Shown here: positions 32,919 to 41,292 of the stretch, in pieces
Numbering within the stretch: position 1 is the first letter of the stretch
Layout of the letters: the number at the start of each line of letters is the position of its first letter
Origin: Streptomyces somaliensis DSM 40738
Lineage (GTDB): Bacteria; Actinomycetota; Actinomycetes; Streptomycetales; Streptomycetaceae
Assembly: GCA_012396115.1 (NCBI GenBank)
Contig: JAAXOU010000002.1
Coordinates: 1 to 47,634, forward strand
Reading direction: 5' to 3'
Length of the DNA: 47,634 nt
Position numbers and translations under genes: made by a program
Notes under the pieces: generated by a model
Seen by the model: the letters and a program-made list of their open reading frames with translations, nothing else
The model's database searches: none
Told to the model about the DNA's origin: nothing

Positions 32919-34220
32919 ATGAGTGGTTCCGTCAAGGCCGACCGGCGCGAGCGGATCCTGCGGGCGGCGGTGCGGCAGGGGCTCCTGCGACCGGATACGG
33001 CCGTACTGGCCGGGTTCGTCGACCTCGACGCCGTCAACGAGACCGTCGCGTCCCTGCACGGCGCGTTCCCCGCCTCCTCCCGGGTCCTGCACGCCTTCGC
33101 GGCCAAGGCGAACTGCCTGGTCCCCGTGCTGGAGGAACTGCGCCGGAGCGGCATGGGCTGCGAGGTCGCCAGCGCCGGAGAGCTCGCCGGGGCGCTGGAG
33201 GCGGGCTTCGACCCCGCGCACATCGTGTTCGACTCCCCGGCCAAGAGCCGGGCCGAACTGGCCTGGGCGCTGAGCCTGGGGGTCGCGGTGAACGCGGACA
33301 GCTTCCAGGAGATCACCCGGTTGGACGAGATCCTGGCGGCCCGGGGGTCCGACTCGCGGATCGGCGTGCGCGTCAACCCCCAGATCGGCGCCGGCTCGAT
33401 CACCGCCATGAGCACGGCCACCGCGACCTCGAAGTTCGGCATCCCCCTCGGGGACGAGGGGAACCGGCGGCGGCTGCTCCGAACCTACCGGGACCGCCCG
33501 TGGCTCACCCGGGTGCACACCCACGTCGGCTCGCAGGGCTGCCCCCTGGACCTGATCGCCCGGGGCGTCGCGAAGGCGGTGGAGTTCGCCGAGGAGGTCA
33601 ACGCGCACCTCGGCCGCCGGCAGGTCACCGGCATCGACATCGGGGGAGGGCTGCCGGTCAACTTCGACGACGACGAGACGAGGCCCGGTTTCGACACCTA
33701 CGTGGAGCACCTGCGCGAGCACGCCCCCGCGCTCTTCTCGGGCGGCTACGAGATCGTCACCGAGTTCGGGCGTTCCGTGATGGCCAAGAACGGGTTCATC
33801 GCCACCTTCGTCGAGTACACCAAGACCGTCGGCGGGCGCCCCGTCGCGATCACCCACGCCGGCGCGCAGGTCGCCACGCGGACGGTGTTCGCCCCCGACG
33901 CGTGGCCCCTGCGGATCGAGGCCCACGGCCCCGACGGCCGGGCCAAGCACGGCCGGCCCGTGCCGCAGGACGTCGCGGGACCGTGCTGCTTCGCCGGCGA
34001 CCTGCTGGCGCGCGACCGCGCGCTGCCCCTCCTGGACGTCGGCGACATCGTCGTCGTCCCGGACACCGGTGCGTACTACTTCAGCACTCACTTCCACTAC
34101 AACAGCCTGCCCGAGCCCGCCGTGCACGGCGCCCGGATCGACGCCGGGGGCCGGGTCACCTTCCGGCTGCTCCGCCCCGCGCAGGAGGCCCACCCGGTCC
34201 CGGCCCCCGCCGGACCGTGA
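32919..34220 (+). CDS. PLP-dependent decarboxylase, LysA/ornithine-decarboxylase (fold III) family
   Basis: A 433-aa enzyme of the alanine-racemase-like fold III. It has PLP lysine K63 in AFAAKANCL, the HTHVGSQG segment, the phosphate-binding IDIGGGLP, EFGRS, and the C-terminal CCFAGDLLA with the catalytic Cys-Asp of diaminopimelate/ornithine-type decarboxylases, then DTGAYYF. Length fits the family. It does not look like the housekeeping LysA: substrate-specificity segments differ, and neighbours are a PucR regulator and a small membrane protein. It probably decarboxylates a non-standard amino acid in secondary metabolism or catabolism. ATG 32919 follows agggagggtgcacg. Confidence 0.87.
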   Translation: MSGSVKADRRERILRAAVRQGLLRPDTAVLAGFVDLDAVNETVASLHGAFPASSRVLHAFAAKANCLVPVLEELRRSGMGCEVASAGELAGALEAGFDPAHIVFDSPAKSRAELAWALSLGVAVNADSFQEITRLDEILAARGSDSRIGVRVNPQIGAGSITAMSTATATSKFGIPLGDEGNRRRLLRTYRDRPWLTRVHTHVGSQGCPLDLIARGVAKAVEFAEEVNAHLGRRQVTGIDIGGGLPVNFDDDETRPGFDTYVEHLREHAPALFSGGYEIVTEFGRSVMAKNGFIATFVEYTKTVGGRPVAITHAGAQVATRTVFAPDAWPLRIEAHGPDGRAKHGRPVPQDVAGPCCFAGDLLARDRALPLLDVGDIVVVPDTGAYYFSTHFHYNSLPEPAVHGARIDAGGRVTFRLLRPAQEAHPVPAPAGP

Positions 34221-34344
34221 CCACCGCTCCCCCGTGATCCCGGCGGAACGCCGGGCGCGGCCCCGCGGCCCGACCGCGGCCCGGGAGGGCGCACCGCGGC
34301 CCTCCCGGGGAGAACCCCGACGAGGAAAGGCAGGTGTAACCGCC

Positions 34345-34599
34345 ATGAGAGTACGGCGCGCCCGGTCAGGGCGCTCCACGGAGAAGACGCCGGAGGAGAC
34401 GCCCTCCCCGGGCGGTCGGGGGGCCGCCGGACGGCGGCCGTCCACCGGTGAGGCGCGCTGCGGCAGGGCGACGTGCCGGGCCGCGCGGTGGCTCTCGCGG
34501 CGTCGGCTCGTCGCGGCCGACGAGTTCCTCCGGGGCGCGTGCTACGGAGCCGGCACGGCCGTGGTGGGTCTGCTGGCGGTGTGGGCGCAGACCCGCTGA
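34345..34599 (+). CDS. Small basic protein with C-terminal membrane segment
   Basis: An 84-aa protein. It has a strongly basic, Gly/Pro-rich N-terminal part and a C-terminal hydrophobic stretch GACYGAGTAVVGLLAVWAQ (about 64-82). The ribosome site gaggaaaggcaggtg lies at 34322-34336. It is 125 bp after the decarboxylase stop and on the same strand. No family recognised. It could be one of the many short membrane proteins of Streptomyces, or a spurious frame. The good ribosome site and hydrophobic end favour a real gene. Confidence 0.5.
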   Translation: MRVRRARSGRSTEKTPEETPSPGGRGAAGRRPSTGEARCGRATCRAARWLSRRRLVAADEFLRGACYGAGTAVVGLLAVWAQTR

Positions 34600-34774
34600 C
34601 GACGGCACCGGTACGCCGGACCGGTACGCGAGACCGGCACCAACGAGCCCCGGGCCACCGGTCCGGGGCTTTCCGCACGGGGCCGCGGCGTGCGGCACGG
34701 CCGGTCGAGGGGCGCGGGGCGGCGCCGACCGGGCGTCGGCAAAGGCACCGGCGGGGCGGGCGTAGCGTGAGGGC

Positions 34775-35770
34775 ATGACTGCGTACGGATCCTTCCCCGG
34801 GGCGCGGCCGCGTCGGCTGCGCACCACGCCCACCGTGCGGCGGATGGTCGCGGAGACCCGCCTGCACCCCGCCGACCTGGTCCTGCCCGCCTTCGTCCGC
34901 GAGGGCGTCACCGAGCCGGTGCCGATCCGGGCCATGCCGGGGGTCGTGCAGCACACGCGGGACACGCTGCGGAAGGCCGCGGTGGAGGCGGCCGAGGCGG
35001 GCCTGTCGGGGATCATGCTGTTCGGCGTGCCGGAGGAGTCGAAGAAGGACGCCACCGGCACGGCCGGGACCGATCCGGACGGCATCCTCCAGCTCGCCGT
35101 CCGGGACGTGCGCGCCGAGGTCGGCGACGACCTGGCGATCATGTCGGACCTGTGCCTCGACGAGTACACCGACCACGGCCACTGCGGCGTCCTCGACGCC
35201 GAGGGGCGCGTCGACAACGACGCCACGCTGGAGCGGTACGCCGAGATGGCGCAGGTCCAGGCCGAGGCGGGCGTCCACGTGGTGGGCCCCAGCGGCATGA
35301 TGGACGGCCAGGTCGGCGTGGTCCGGGACGCGCTGGACGCCATCGACAGGCAGGACGTGGCGATCCTGGCGTACACCGCCAAGTACGCCTCCGCCTTCTA
35401 CGGCCCGTTCCGCGAGGCCGTCGGCTCCTCGCTGCGCGGCGACCGCAGGACGTACCAGCAGGACCCGGCGAACGTCCGCGAGTCGATGCGCGAGCTGGCG
35501 CTCGACCTCGACGAGGGCGCCGACATGGTGATGGTGAAGCCCGCGGGCCCCTACCTGGACGTCCTGGCGAGGGTCGCGGACGCGGTGGACGTGCCGGTCG
35601 CGGCGTACCAGATCAGCGGCGAGTACGCGATGGTCGAGGCCGCCGCGGAGAAGGGCTGGATCGACCGGGAGCAGGCGATCCTGGAGTCCCTGACCGGCAT
35701 CAGGCGGGCGGGTGCGCGGATCGTCCTCACGTACTGGGCGACCGAGGTCGCGCGGCGGCTGGGGCGCTGA
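34775..35770 (+). CDS. hemB: Porphobilinogen synthase (delta-aminolevulinic acid dehydratase)
   Basis: A 331-aa enzyme that condenses two 5-aminolevulinate molecules to porphobilinogen in tetrapyrrole synthesis. Active-site lysines are K203 ([13 protein letters not shown]) and K255 ([12 protein letters not shown]). The metal site [14 protein letters not shown] has Asp in place of the middle Cys of the zinc type, as in magnesium-dependent bacterial enzymes. A second PSGMMDGQV motif and SGEYAM are intact. ATG 34775 follows gcgtgaggg. No other hem genes are present, so it stands apart from the usual heme cluster. Either it is a relocated housekeeping gene or it serves a local pathway. Confidence 0.95.
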   Translation: MTAYGSFPGARPRRLRTTPTVRRMVAETRLHPADLVLPAFVREGVTEPVPIRAMPGVVQHTRDTLRKAAVEAAEAGLSGIMLFGVPEESKKDATGTAGTDPDGILQLAVRDVRAEVGDDLAIMSDLCLDEYTDHGHCGVLDAEGRVDNDATLERYAEMAQVQAEAGVHVVGPSGMMDGQVGVVRDALDAIDRQDVAILAYTAKYASAFYGPFREAVGSSLRGDRRTYQQDPANVRESMRELALDLDEGADMVMVKPAGPYLDVLARVADAVDVPVAAYQISGEYAMVEAAAEKGWIDREQAILESLTGIRRAGARIVLTYWATEVARRLGR

Positions 35771-35907
35771 CCGCCGCGTCCGCGCCGGCACGTGGCGGCC
35801 GGACCGCGCGGCCTCCCGAGCCGTCCCGTGGGGAGCTGCGGCCGGCCGGGGCCGCGCGGCGCCCGAAACCGCCCCGCGGCGGCCGTCGCGCTGGAACAAT
35901 CCCCCCC

Positions 35908-37701
35908 ATGACCGTCGACGGGGTGAGCGTCCGAGCGGGACGACCGGAGGAGGCCGCCGAACTCAGCGCCCTGGCACTGCGCTCCAAGGCGCACTGGGGG
36001 TACGACGACGCGTACCTGGCGGCCTGCGCCGACGAGTTGCGGCTCACACCCGCGGACACGGCCCGCCGCAGGGTGCGGGTGGCCGAGGCGGGGGGCCGGA
36101 TCGTGGGGGTGGCCGTGCTGGACGGGGAGCCGCCCCGCGCGGACCTCGGCATGCTCTTCGTCGACCCGCCCTCGATCGGCCACGGGGTGGGCCGCCTGCT
36201 CTACCGGCACGTGCTCGCGGAGGCCGGGCGGATCGGCTGCGAGAGGGTGACCGTCGCCGCCGACCCGCACGCGGAGCCCTTCTACCTGGCGATGGGCGCG
36301 CGGCGGGTCGACCCGGTGCCGTCCCCCGGGCGGCTCGTCCGGATGGAGGCGTGGCCCGCCGGGGGCGATCCGTCCTGGGTGCGGGCGTGGACGGGGGGCG
36401 GGCGGTCCGTCCACCTCGGCAACGTGGCGGAGTACCACGCCCAGTTCCCCGGCGCCGCGCCCGCGGGCGGCGCCCCGCACTACGCCTGCCTCGCGGCCTT
36501 CGCGGGTCCGCACCCGGCGCTGGTGGTGCTCCCGCTGGCCGTCGAAGCGGCCTGGATGCGCGGCCTGGCGCGGCAGCTGGACTGGGGCGAGGTGGAGGTG
36601 CACTGCGTCGACGCCCCCGGCGGCGCCCTGTCCCGGGCCGTACTGGACCGGCCGGCGCTGGCGCGGCGGATCCGCGACGCCGGCCTGCCGGTGCTGCCCT
36701 GGGGGCGCACCGAGGCGTCCGAGCTGCTCGCCCCCGGGCCGCCCCTCCGGCTCGGCCACGAGTCGAAGGCCGCCTCCCACCGGCTCTTCGCGCGGCTCGC
36801 ACCCGCCCACCCGGGCATCCGGCTGCCCGCCCAGGAGCCGGTCCGCTCCCGGCGCGAACTGGCGCGGGCGCTGGCGCACCGGGCGTCCGCCGGGCTGACG
36901 AGCGTGGTCAAGGGGGAGTACGGCGTCGGCGGCTCGACCACCTTCGTCCTCACGCCCGAGGACGTGCTGTCGGGCGGCGGCGCGCGTGCCGCCGCCCGGC
37001 GGGCCCCCGGCGTGGAGTGGCTGGTGGAGGAGTACGTGCCCGGCGCCGACCTGTACCGGAACCCGACGTTTGACGGGGTGGTCGCCGAGGACGGGGGCGT
37101 CCACGCCGTCGGCACGGGGCTGATGGAGGTCGCCGGGACCGCCTACCAGGGGGTCACCGTCGGCCCGGGCGTCCTGCCCGGCGCGCTGGCGGCGACCGCC
37201 ACCGCGTTCGGCACGGCCGTGGGCGAGGCACTCTCGGCGGAGGGCTACCGCGGCTGGTACGACGTGGACTTCGTCACCGACACGGCCGGACGGCCGGCCC
37301 CCACCGAGATCAACCTGCGGCTCACCGGCCCCGCCGCCGCCTTCGTCCTGCGGGCCCGGCTCGACCGCGTGCGGGGAGGCAGCCACCTGGTGCGCACCCT
37401 GGACTGCCTCCCCCTGGGCGCGCGGCTGCCCGGCCGGGCCCTGCTGGAACACCTCGACGACCTGGCCCGCCGGTGCGCGGCCCTGGGCGCCGTACTGCTC
37501 ACCACCATCCCCACGGCGGGCGCGGACCCGGCGCCGTACGTCGGCGTCGCCCTCGCCGCGCGGTCGCGTCAGGCGCTCGACGAGGCCGAGGCGCTGGTCC
37601 GCTTCGCCAACGGCGCGCTGGGCGGCATGTTCACCAGCCCGGCCTTCGCCGCCCGGGGGGCACGACGAGGAACGCCGCGACCACGAACGCGGCGATCATG
37701 A
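35908..37701 (+). CDS. GNAT acetyltransferase-ATP-grasp ligase fusion
   Basis: A 597-aa two-domain protein. An N-terminal GNAT domain (about 1-150) includes LGMLFVDPPSIGHGVGRLLYRHVLAEA (acetyl-CoA binding) and FYLAMGARRV. A C-terminal ATP-grasp fold (about 270-595) includes TSVVKGEYGVGGSTTF (K335), VEWLVEEYVPGADL, and the metal-binding DVDFVTDTAGRPAPTEINLR (E467, N469). ATP-grasp enzymes join a carboxylate to an amine or thiol through an acyl-phosphate. Substrates here are unknown. ATG 35908 follows a short purine-poor leader, so the start is less certain. The 3' end overlaps the convergent adenylation gene by 71 bp. Confidence 0.85.
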   Translation: MTVDGVSVRAGRPEEAAELSALALRSKAHWGYDDAYLAACADELRLTPADTARRRVRVAEAGGRIVGVAVLDGEPPRADLGMLFVDPPSIGHGVGRLLYRHVLAEAGRIGCERVTVAADPHAEPFYLAMGARRVDPVPSPGRLVRMEAWPAGGDPSWVRAWTGGGRSVHLGNVAEYHAQFPGAAPAGGAPHYACLAAFAGPHPALVVLPLAVEAAWMRGLARQLDWGEVEVHCVDAPGGALSRAVLDRPALARRIRDAGLPVLPWGRTEASELLAPGPPLRLGHESKAASHRLFARLAPAHPGIRLPAQEPVRSRRELARALAHRASAGLTSVVKGEYGVGGSTTFVLTPEDVLSGGGARAAARRAPGVEWLVEEYVPGADLYRNPTFDGVVAEDGGVHAVGTGLMEVAGTAYQGVTVGPGVLPGALAATATAFGTAVGEALSAEGYRGWYDVDFVTDTAGRPAPTEINLRLTGPAAAFVLRARLDRVRGGSHLVRTLDCLPLGARLPGRALLEHLDDLARRCAALGAVLLTTIPTAGADPAPYVGVALAARSRQALDEAEALVRFANGALGGMFTSPAFAARGARRGTPRPRTRRS

Positions 37702-39556
37702 GCGACACGTTGAAGGTGTAGACGAGGACGGCCTGGGCGTGCCAGTCCGTCTTGTCGGCGAGCCGGTAGGAGTTGTCCTGCGGCCACCAGGCGGCCAGCA
37801 GCCAGGACACGGACAGGTGCGCCACCGTGGTGAACGCGCGCCCGTGCCCGATCCGGTCCAGACCCGGCCGCCCCACCACCAGGAAGGCCACTCCCGCGCC
37901 GAAGGACACGTACTCCCAGAAGTACAGTCCGCGGAAGTAGTCGGAGTAGGGGACGGGTACGCCCGACAGGTCCGTCGAGAACGGCCACAGGGCGTCGGTG
38001 AGCCCCCAGGCCAGCACCGCGAAGAACGGAACGATGACCAGGGCCGCGAGCACCGTGCACCCGATCCCCAAGCTCTCCGCCGCCGCTCCCTTCTTGCCGA
38101 GGAGCGGGCCCGTGCCGACCGGCAGCGGGAGGTTCCCGCGGTCCACCCTGTCGGCCCGGGTGCGGGGCAGGTGCTTGACCGGCACCACCGCGTGCGGCCG
38201 CGGTCCGTCACCGGACCCGAGGCGGGAGCACAGGTACCGGTGCACGTCCGCCGGGTCCAGCGAGCGGCCCGGGACGGGGACCGCGTAGGCCAGGAGCGCG
38301 GTCCTGCGCGGATGATCCGTCTCCACCTCGGCCACCAGGCCCTCGCGTACGTCCGGATGGCCGTGGAGCGCACGTTCGGCGGCGGCGTGGGAGCCCCGCC
38401 GGCCCAGGAACTCCAGCACGCCGTCGTCCCGGACGCGCCCCTCGTCACCGGTGTGGACGCCGTTCAGGAGGATGGGCCCCCGCCGGCCGGGACCGGGCCC
38501 TTCGACGGTGAGGCGGGTACCGGGCAGCGGGACGCCGACCAGCGACACCGGGTCGTCCCCGTACGCCGACGGATCCCGGCCGGCCGGGAGCTCGAAGCAG
38601 GTGCCCGCGCCGAACGCCTCGGTGACGGTGTAGGCGTTGACGACGCGCACGTCACCACCGAGCGCGTCGCGCAGGGCGCGCTGTTCGTCGAGGTACCAGA
38701 CGTCGCCCGTGACGGTCACCAGGCGCAGCCGCGTGCTGCCGAACGGTCTCCGGGTGCTCAGCAGCCGTGCGGTCGGCACGCCGCAGGCCAGTACGGTCGC
38801 CGCTTCGGTGGTGAGGAGCCGCCGCAGGGCCGCGAGCCGGGCGCCGGGGGCCGGGGGGTCGTCGTCGGCGAGGAGGATGAGGGTGCCGCCGGAGCACAGG
38901 GCCCGCACCCAGTTCGCCGTGAACTCCGGGGACTCGGGCGGGGCCGTGTGGACGTGGCGGTCCCGGGCGTCGAAGCCGTGGACCTGCTGCCAGGCGTTCC
39001 GGGCGGCGGCGAGGTCGTGGTGGCCGACCCGGACGAGTCGGGGCCGCCCCGTCGTCCCGGCGGTGAGGAACACGCACGCGGTGCCGCCGCCGGTGGACGG
39101 CGCCTCCACCTCGCCGCGCGGGCGTATCCCGCCCCCGCCCGGTTCCGCTTCGGCGTCCACGCACACCACCCGGCGGCCCGGCCGGCCGCCGACCTTCGCC
39201 CGGTACGACTCGCTGGTGAGCACGACGTGGGGACCGGCCTCCTCCAGGACGCGGTGGAGTTCCGCGTCGGGCATGGCGGGGTCGAGCGGCAGGTAGGCGC
39301 CCTTGGCCCGGAGGACGCCCAGCATGGCGACGAGGGCGGCGACCGACCGGTCCAGCGCGACGGCGACCAGCCCGCCCTCCGGCAGGCCCGCGGACCTCAG
39401 GCGGTCGGCCTCGGCGTCCACGAGGCGGCCCAGTTCCCCGTAGCCGATCCGTCTCGCGCCGCACACGACCGCCTTGGTCGACGGAGTGGCCTCCACCCAC
39501 TCCGCCACCAGCTCGTCCACGCGCTCCCCGTCGGCCGGTGCACGATCCGTCGACAT
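37631..39556 (-). CDS. Membrane-tethered adenylation-domain protein (AMP-binding, ANL superfamily)
   Basis: A 641-aa protein. The N-terminal adenylation fold (about 1-475) has A3 TAGTTGRPR (165-173), A5 NAYTVTE (307-313), A7 TGDEGRV (369-375) and A8 LEFLGRRGS. The A10 catalytic Lys is replaced: LPRTRADRVDRGNLP has Arg470 where PxTxxGKxDR is expected. A linker with LGKKG leads to four transmembrane helices (about 498-520, 540-560, 573-593 and 605-630). No carrier protein domain is fused or nearby. Start ATG 39556 follows aaggggga; a TTG at 39559 is too close to the ribosome site. Such enzymes activate carboxylic acids as adenylates; the altered A10 site makes activity uncertain. Confidence 0.85.
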   Translation of the reverse strand: MSTDRAPADGERVDELVAEWVEATPSTKAVVCGARRIGYGELGRLVDAEADRLRSAGLPEGGLVAVALDRSVAALVAMLGVLRAKGAYLPLDPAMPDAELHRVLEEAGPHVVLTSESYRAKVGGRPGRRVVCVDAEAEPGGGGIRPRGEVEAPSTGGGTACVFLTAGTTGRPRLVRVGHHDLAAARNAWQQVHGFDARDRHVHTAPPESPEFTANWVRALCSGGTLILLADDDPPAPGARLAALRRLLTTEAATVLACGVPTARLLSTRRPFGSTRLRLVTVTGDVWYLDEQRALRDALGGDVRVVNAYTVTEAFGAGTCFELPAGRDPSAYGDDPVSLVGVPLPGTRLTVEGPGPGRRGPILLNGVHTGDEGRVRDDGVLEFLGRRGSHAAAERALHGHPDVREGLVAEVETDHPRRTALLAYAVPVPGRSLDPADVHRYLCSRLGSGDGPRPHAVVPVKHLPRTRADRVDRGNLPLPVGTGPLLGKKGAAAESLGIGCTVLAALVIVPFFAVLAWGLTDALWPFSTDLSGVPVPYSDYFRGLYFWEYVSFGAGVAFLVVGRPGLDRIGHGRAFTTVAHLSVSWLLAAWWPQDNSYRLADKTDWHAQAVLVYTFNVSLMIAAFVVAAFLVVPPGRRRPGW

Positions 39557-39738
39557 CAAGTCCCCCTTCAGTCAGCCGCGTTGGAAGGAGTATGACGACG
39601 GGACGCCTCCCCGGCAGGCGAATGCGTCCTTCCGCCGCCACGGCCCCGGGGTGGGGCCGGCGCCCGAGCGGGCGGGGCGGGGTGGGGCGGAGCACCCTGG
39701 AAGGGAGGCACTGAAGGGGGGCACCGGAGGTGGTTCGC

Positions 39739-40008
39739 ATGCACACGCTGGTCGGATGGCACGTCGACATGGAGTTCCAGGAGGACGGCGACCGGACCAG
39801 GGCCGCCGCGCTCGTACGGCTCGGAGACGGGACCGAGGTGAGGGGGCACGGACAGGCCCAGCGCCATCCGTCCGATCCCGGTCAGCTGAGGGTCGGCGAG
39901 GAGATCGCGGGCGCACGCGCGCTGATGGACATCGGCACGCAGCTGCTGCAGAAGGCCCACGTGGAGATCGACGAGGCGAGGGGGAAGCCGTCGCGTCCGC
40001 TGGTCTGA
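39739..40008 (+). CDS. DUF1876 family protein (dsRBD-like fold)
   Basis: An 89-aa protein with the DUF1876 pattern: GWHVDMEFQEDGDRTRAAALVRLGDGTEVRGHGQAQRHPSD, VGEEIAGARALMDIGTQLLQKAHVEID. Common in actinomycetes, with a predicted double-stranded-RNA-binding-like fold and unknown function. ATG 39739 is placed 8 nt after the ggagg site (39726-39730). A GTG at 39730 sits inside that site. It is divergent from the adenylation gene. Confidence 0.88.
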   Translation: MHTLVGWHVDMEFQEDGDRTRAAALVRLGDGTEVRGHGQAQRHPSDPGQLRVGEEIAGARALMDIGTQLLQKAHVEIDEARGKPSRPLV

Positions 40009-40037
40009 AGCCGGTTCCCGCACGCCCGCACGAGGGG

Positions 40038-40069
40038 GAGGGGGCGGCACCGTGCGGCGCCGCCCCCTC
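40038..40069. terminator. Terminator after the DUF1876 gene
   Basis: The arms gagggggcggc (40038-40048) and gccgccccctc (40059-40069) pair perfectly around a 10-nt loop. It lies between two convergent genes. Confidence 0.75.
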
Positions 40070-40139
40070 GACCCCCGCCGGCCCACCGTCCCTTCCCTCC
40101 CCGCCGGCCCTTCCGTCCTGGCCGGCCCAGTGCCGCTCG

Positions 40140-40235
40140 GCTTCTTCGTTCCTCCGGCCTTCGCTTCTCTGGGCTTCGTTCCCTTCGGTTTTCGTTCCTT
40201 CGGCCTTCGTTCCTTCGGTCTCCGGCTTCCGGCCC
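40140..40235. repeat. Pyrimidine-rich tandem repeat
   Basis: About six imperfect 12-18-bp units of the type cttcgttccttcggc lie just downstream of the lipoprotein gene stop (40271). They are strongly T/C-rich on the plus strand. Confidence 0.7.
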
Positions 40236-40270
40236 CTCGTCCCGGTGCTCCTCCCGGACCGTTCGGCGGC

Positions 40271-40996
40271 TCAGAAGCCGAGGGCGTCGTCCAGGGTCTG
40301 CTGCCAGTACGTGGTGGCCGCGTCGTCGGTCTTGTACGTGTCCGCCGGGAGCTTCACCCGGACCGGCGAGCCGATCGAACCGGGTGCGTTGCGCGGGGAG
40401 AACAGGACCTGGAGCCGCTCCGTGATCCGGCCGTTCGCCTCCTCCGGGGCGCGCTCGCCGCTCAGGACGACCGCCGCGTAGGCGGACCGGCCGGGCGGGA
40501 CGGTGACCACGGCCTGGGGACGGCTGTCCTCCAGGAGGCCGGGCGTCGCCTGCTCGTCGTCGAAACGGAGGATCGGGGCCCCGTACGCGAGACAGGTGCG
40601 GGAACCGGTGTTGGTGGCGGTGATCAGCAGGTGGTTGATCGGGCGGGTCGGCTTGGCGACTTCGATCCTCATGTTGTCACCGGTGCAGGTGGTGAAGGAG
40701 GAGAGGGCGCCGGGCCTGTTCCCGGTGGAGGGGTACATGCTCCTGCCGGCCCTGGGGGTGTCGCCCTTGTCGGCCTTGGGCGCGTTCGTCTGGCCGGCCT
40801 GGACGATCTTGGGCGCGTTCGTCTGACGGACCTGGACGGCGTCGCCCGCGGGGGCGGGGGCGGGGGCCGTGACGGCCGGGGTGCCGGACGCGGCGCCGGC
40901 GTTGTCGGAGCCGCCGCTCTGGCAGGCGGTGAGCGGGAGCGCGGCCAGGAGGGCGGTCGCGGCGGCGGCGGTGGTGCGGGTGCGGAAGGTGCGCAT
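40271..40996 (-). CDS. DUF4232 family lipoprotein
   Basis: A 241-aa exported lipoprotein. The signal peptide has lipobox LTAC (about 22-25). A low-complexity linker follows, with duplicated RQTNAPKIVQAGQTNAPK (about 57-74). The C-terminal DUF4232 domain (about 100-240) has SFTTCTGDNMRIEV, LLITATNTGSRTCLAYGAPILRF and AYAAVVLSG. The two cysteines probably form a disulfide. Function unknown; the family is widespread in Streptomyces. ATG 40996 is preceded by acggggagtacg. The 32-aa membrane peptide gene lies 29 bp upstream on the same strand. Confidence 0.87.
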   Translation of the reverse strand: MRTFRTRTTAAAATALLAALPLTACQSGGSDNAGAASGTPAVTAPAPAPAGDAVQVRQTNAPKIVQAGQTNAPKADKGDTPRAGRSMYPSTGNRPGALSSFTTCTGDNMRIEVAKPTRPINHLLITATNTGSRTCLAYGAPILRFDDEQATPGLLEDSRPQAVVTVPPGRSAYAAVVLSGERAPEEANGRITERLQVLFSPRNAPGSIGSPVRVKLPADTYKTDDAATTYWQQTLDDALGF

Positions 40997-41025
40997 GGCG
41001 GTTCGTACTCCCCGTTGGTGTGTGG

Positions 41026-41124
41026 TCAGTGACGGCTGATCAGTGCGATGAGGATCATCGTGCAGACGATCAGAACGCCGACGGCACAGGCGTCGGCGAA
41101 GTCGAGGCGGTGATGGGACCGCAT
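41026..41124 (-). CDS. 32-aa membrane peptide
   Basis: A 33-codon frame: N-terminal MRSHHRLDFADACAVG then a hydrophobic helix VLIVCTMILIALI and SRH at the end. The ATG at 41124 has the strong ribosome site caggag six bases ahead. The peptide has one membrane span of plausible length and lies just upstream of the DUF4232 lipoprotein gene. Short one-span proteins of this kind are common in Streptomyces and often missed. Function unknown. Confidence 0.65.
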   Translation of the reverse strand: MRSHHRLDFADACAVGVLIVCTMILIALISRH

Positions 41125-41292
41125 CGGTGCTCCTGTCTCCGTTGTGCTGGACACACCGTGCCGGGCGGCGTGATCTCAGGGCAATCAGCGCGGGACAATG
41201 AGGGAAGCTGGAATGCCGGGACGTCTCTGACCTGCGGATTCGTCGGGTGCCTGGAACGCGTTCCTGGAACGGTTCGATGAAGGGGAGACCGC

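Noticed and set aside
31064..40008. Complete NRPS or siderophore cluster
   Set aside because: Only a stand-alone adenylation-like protein is present. No condensation, carrier or thioesterase domain, transporter or NIS synthetase was found, so only a tentative small biosynthetic set is proposed.
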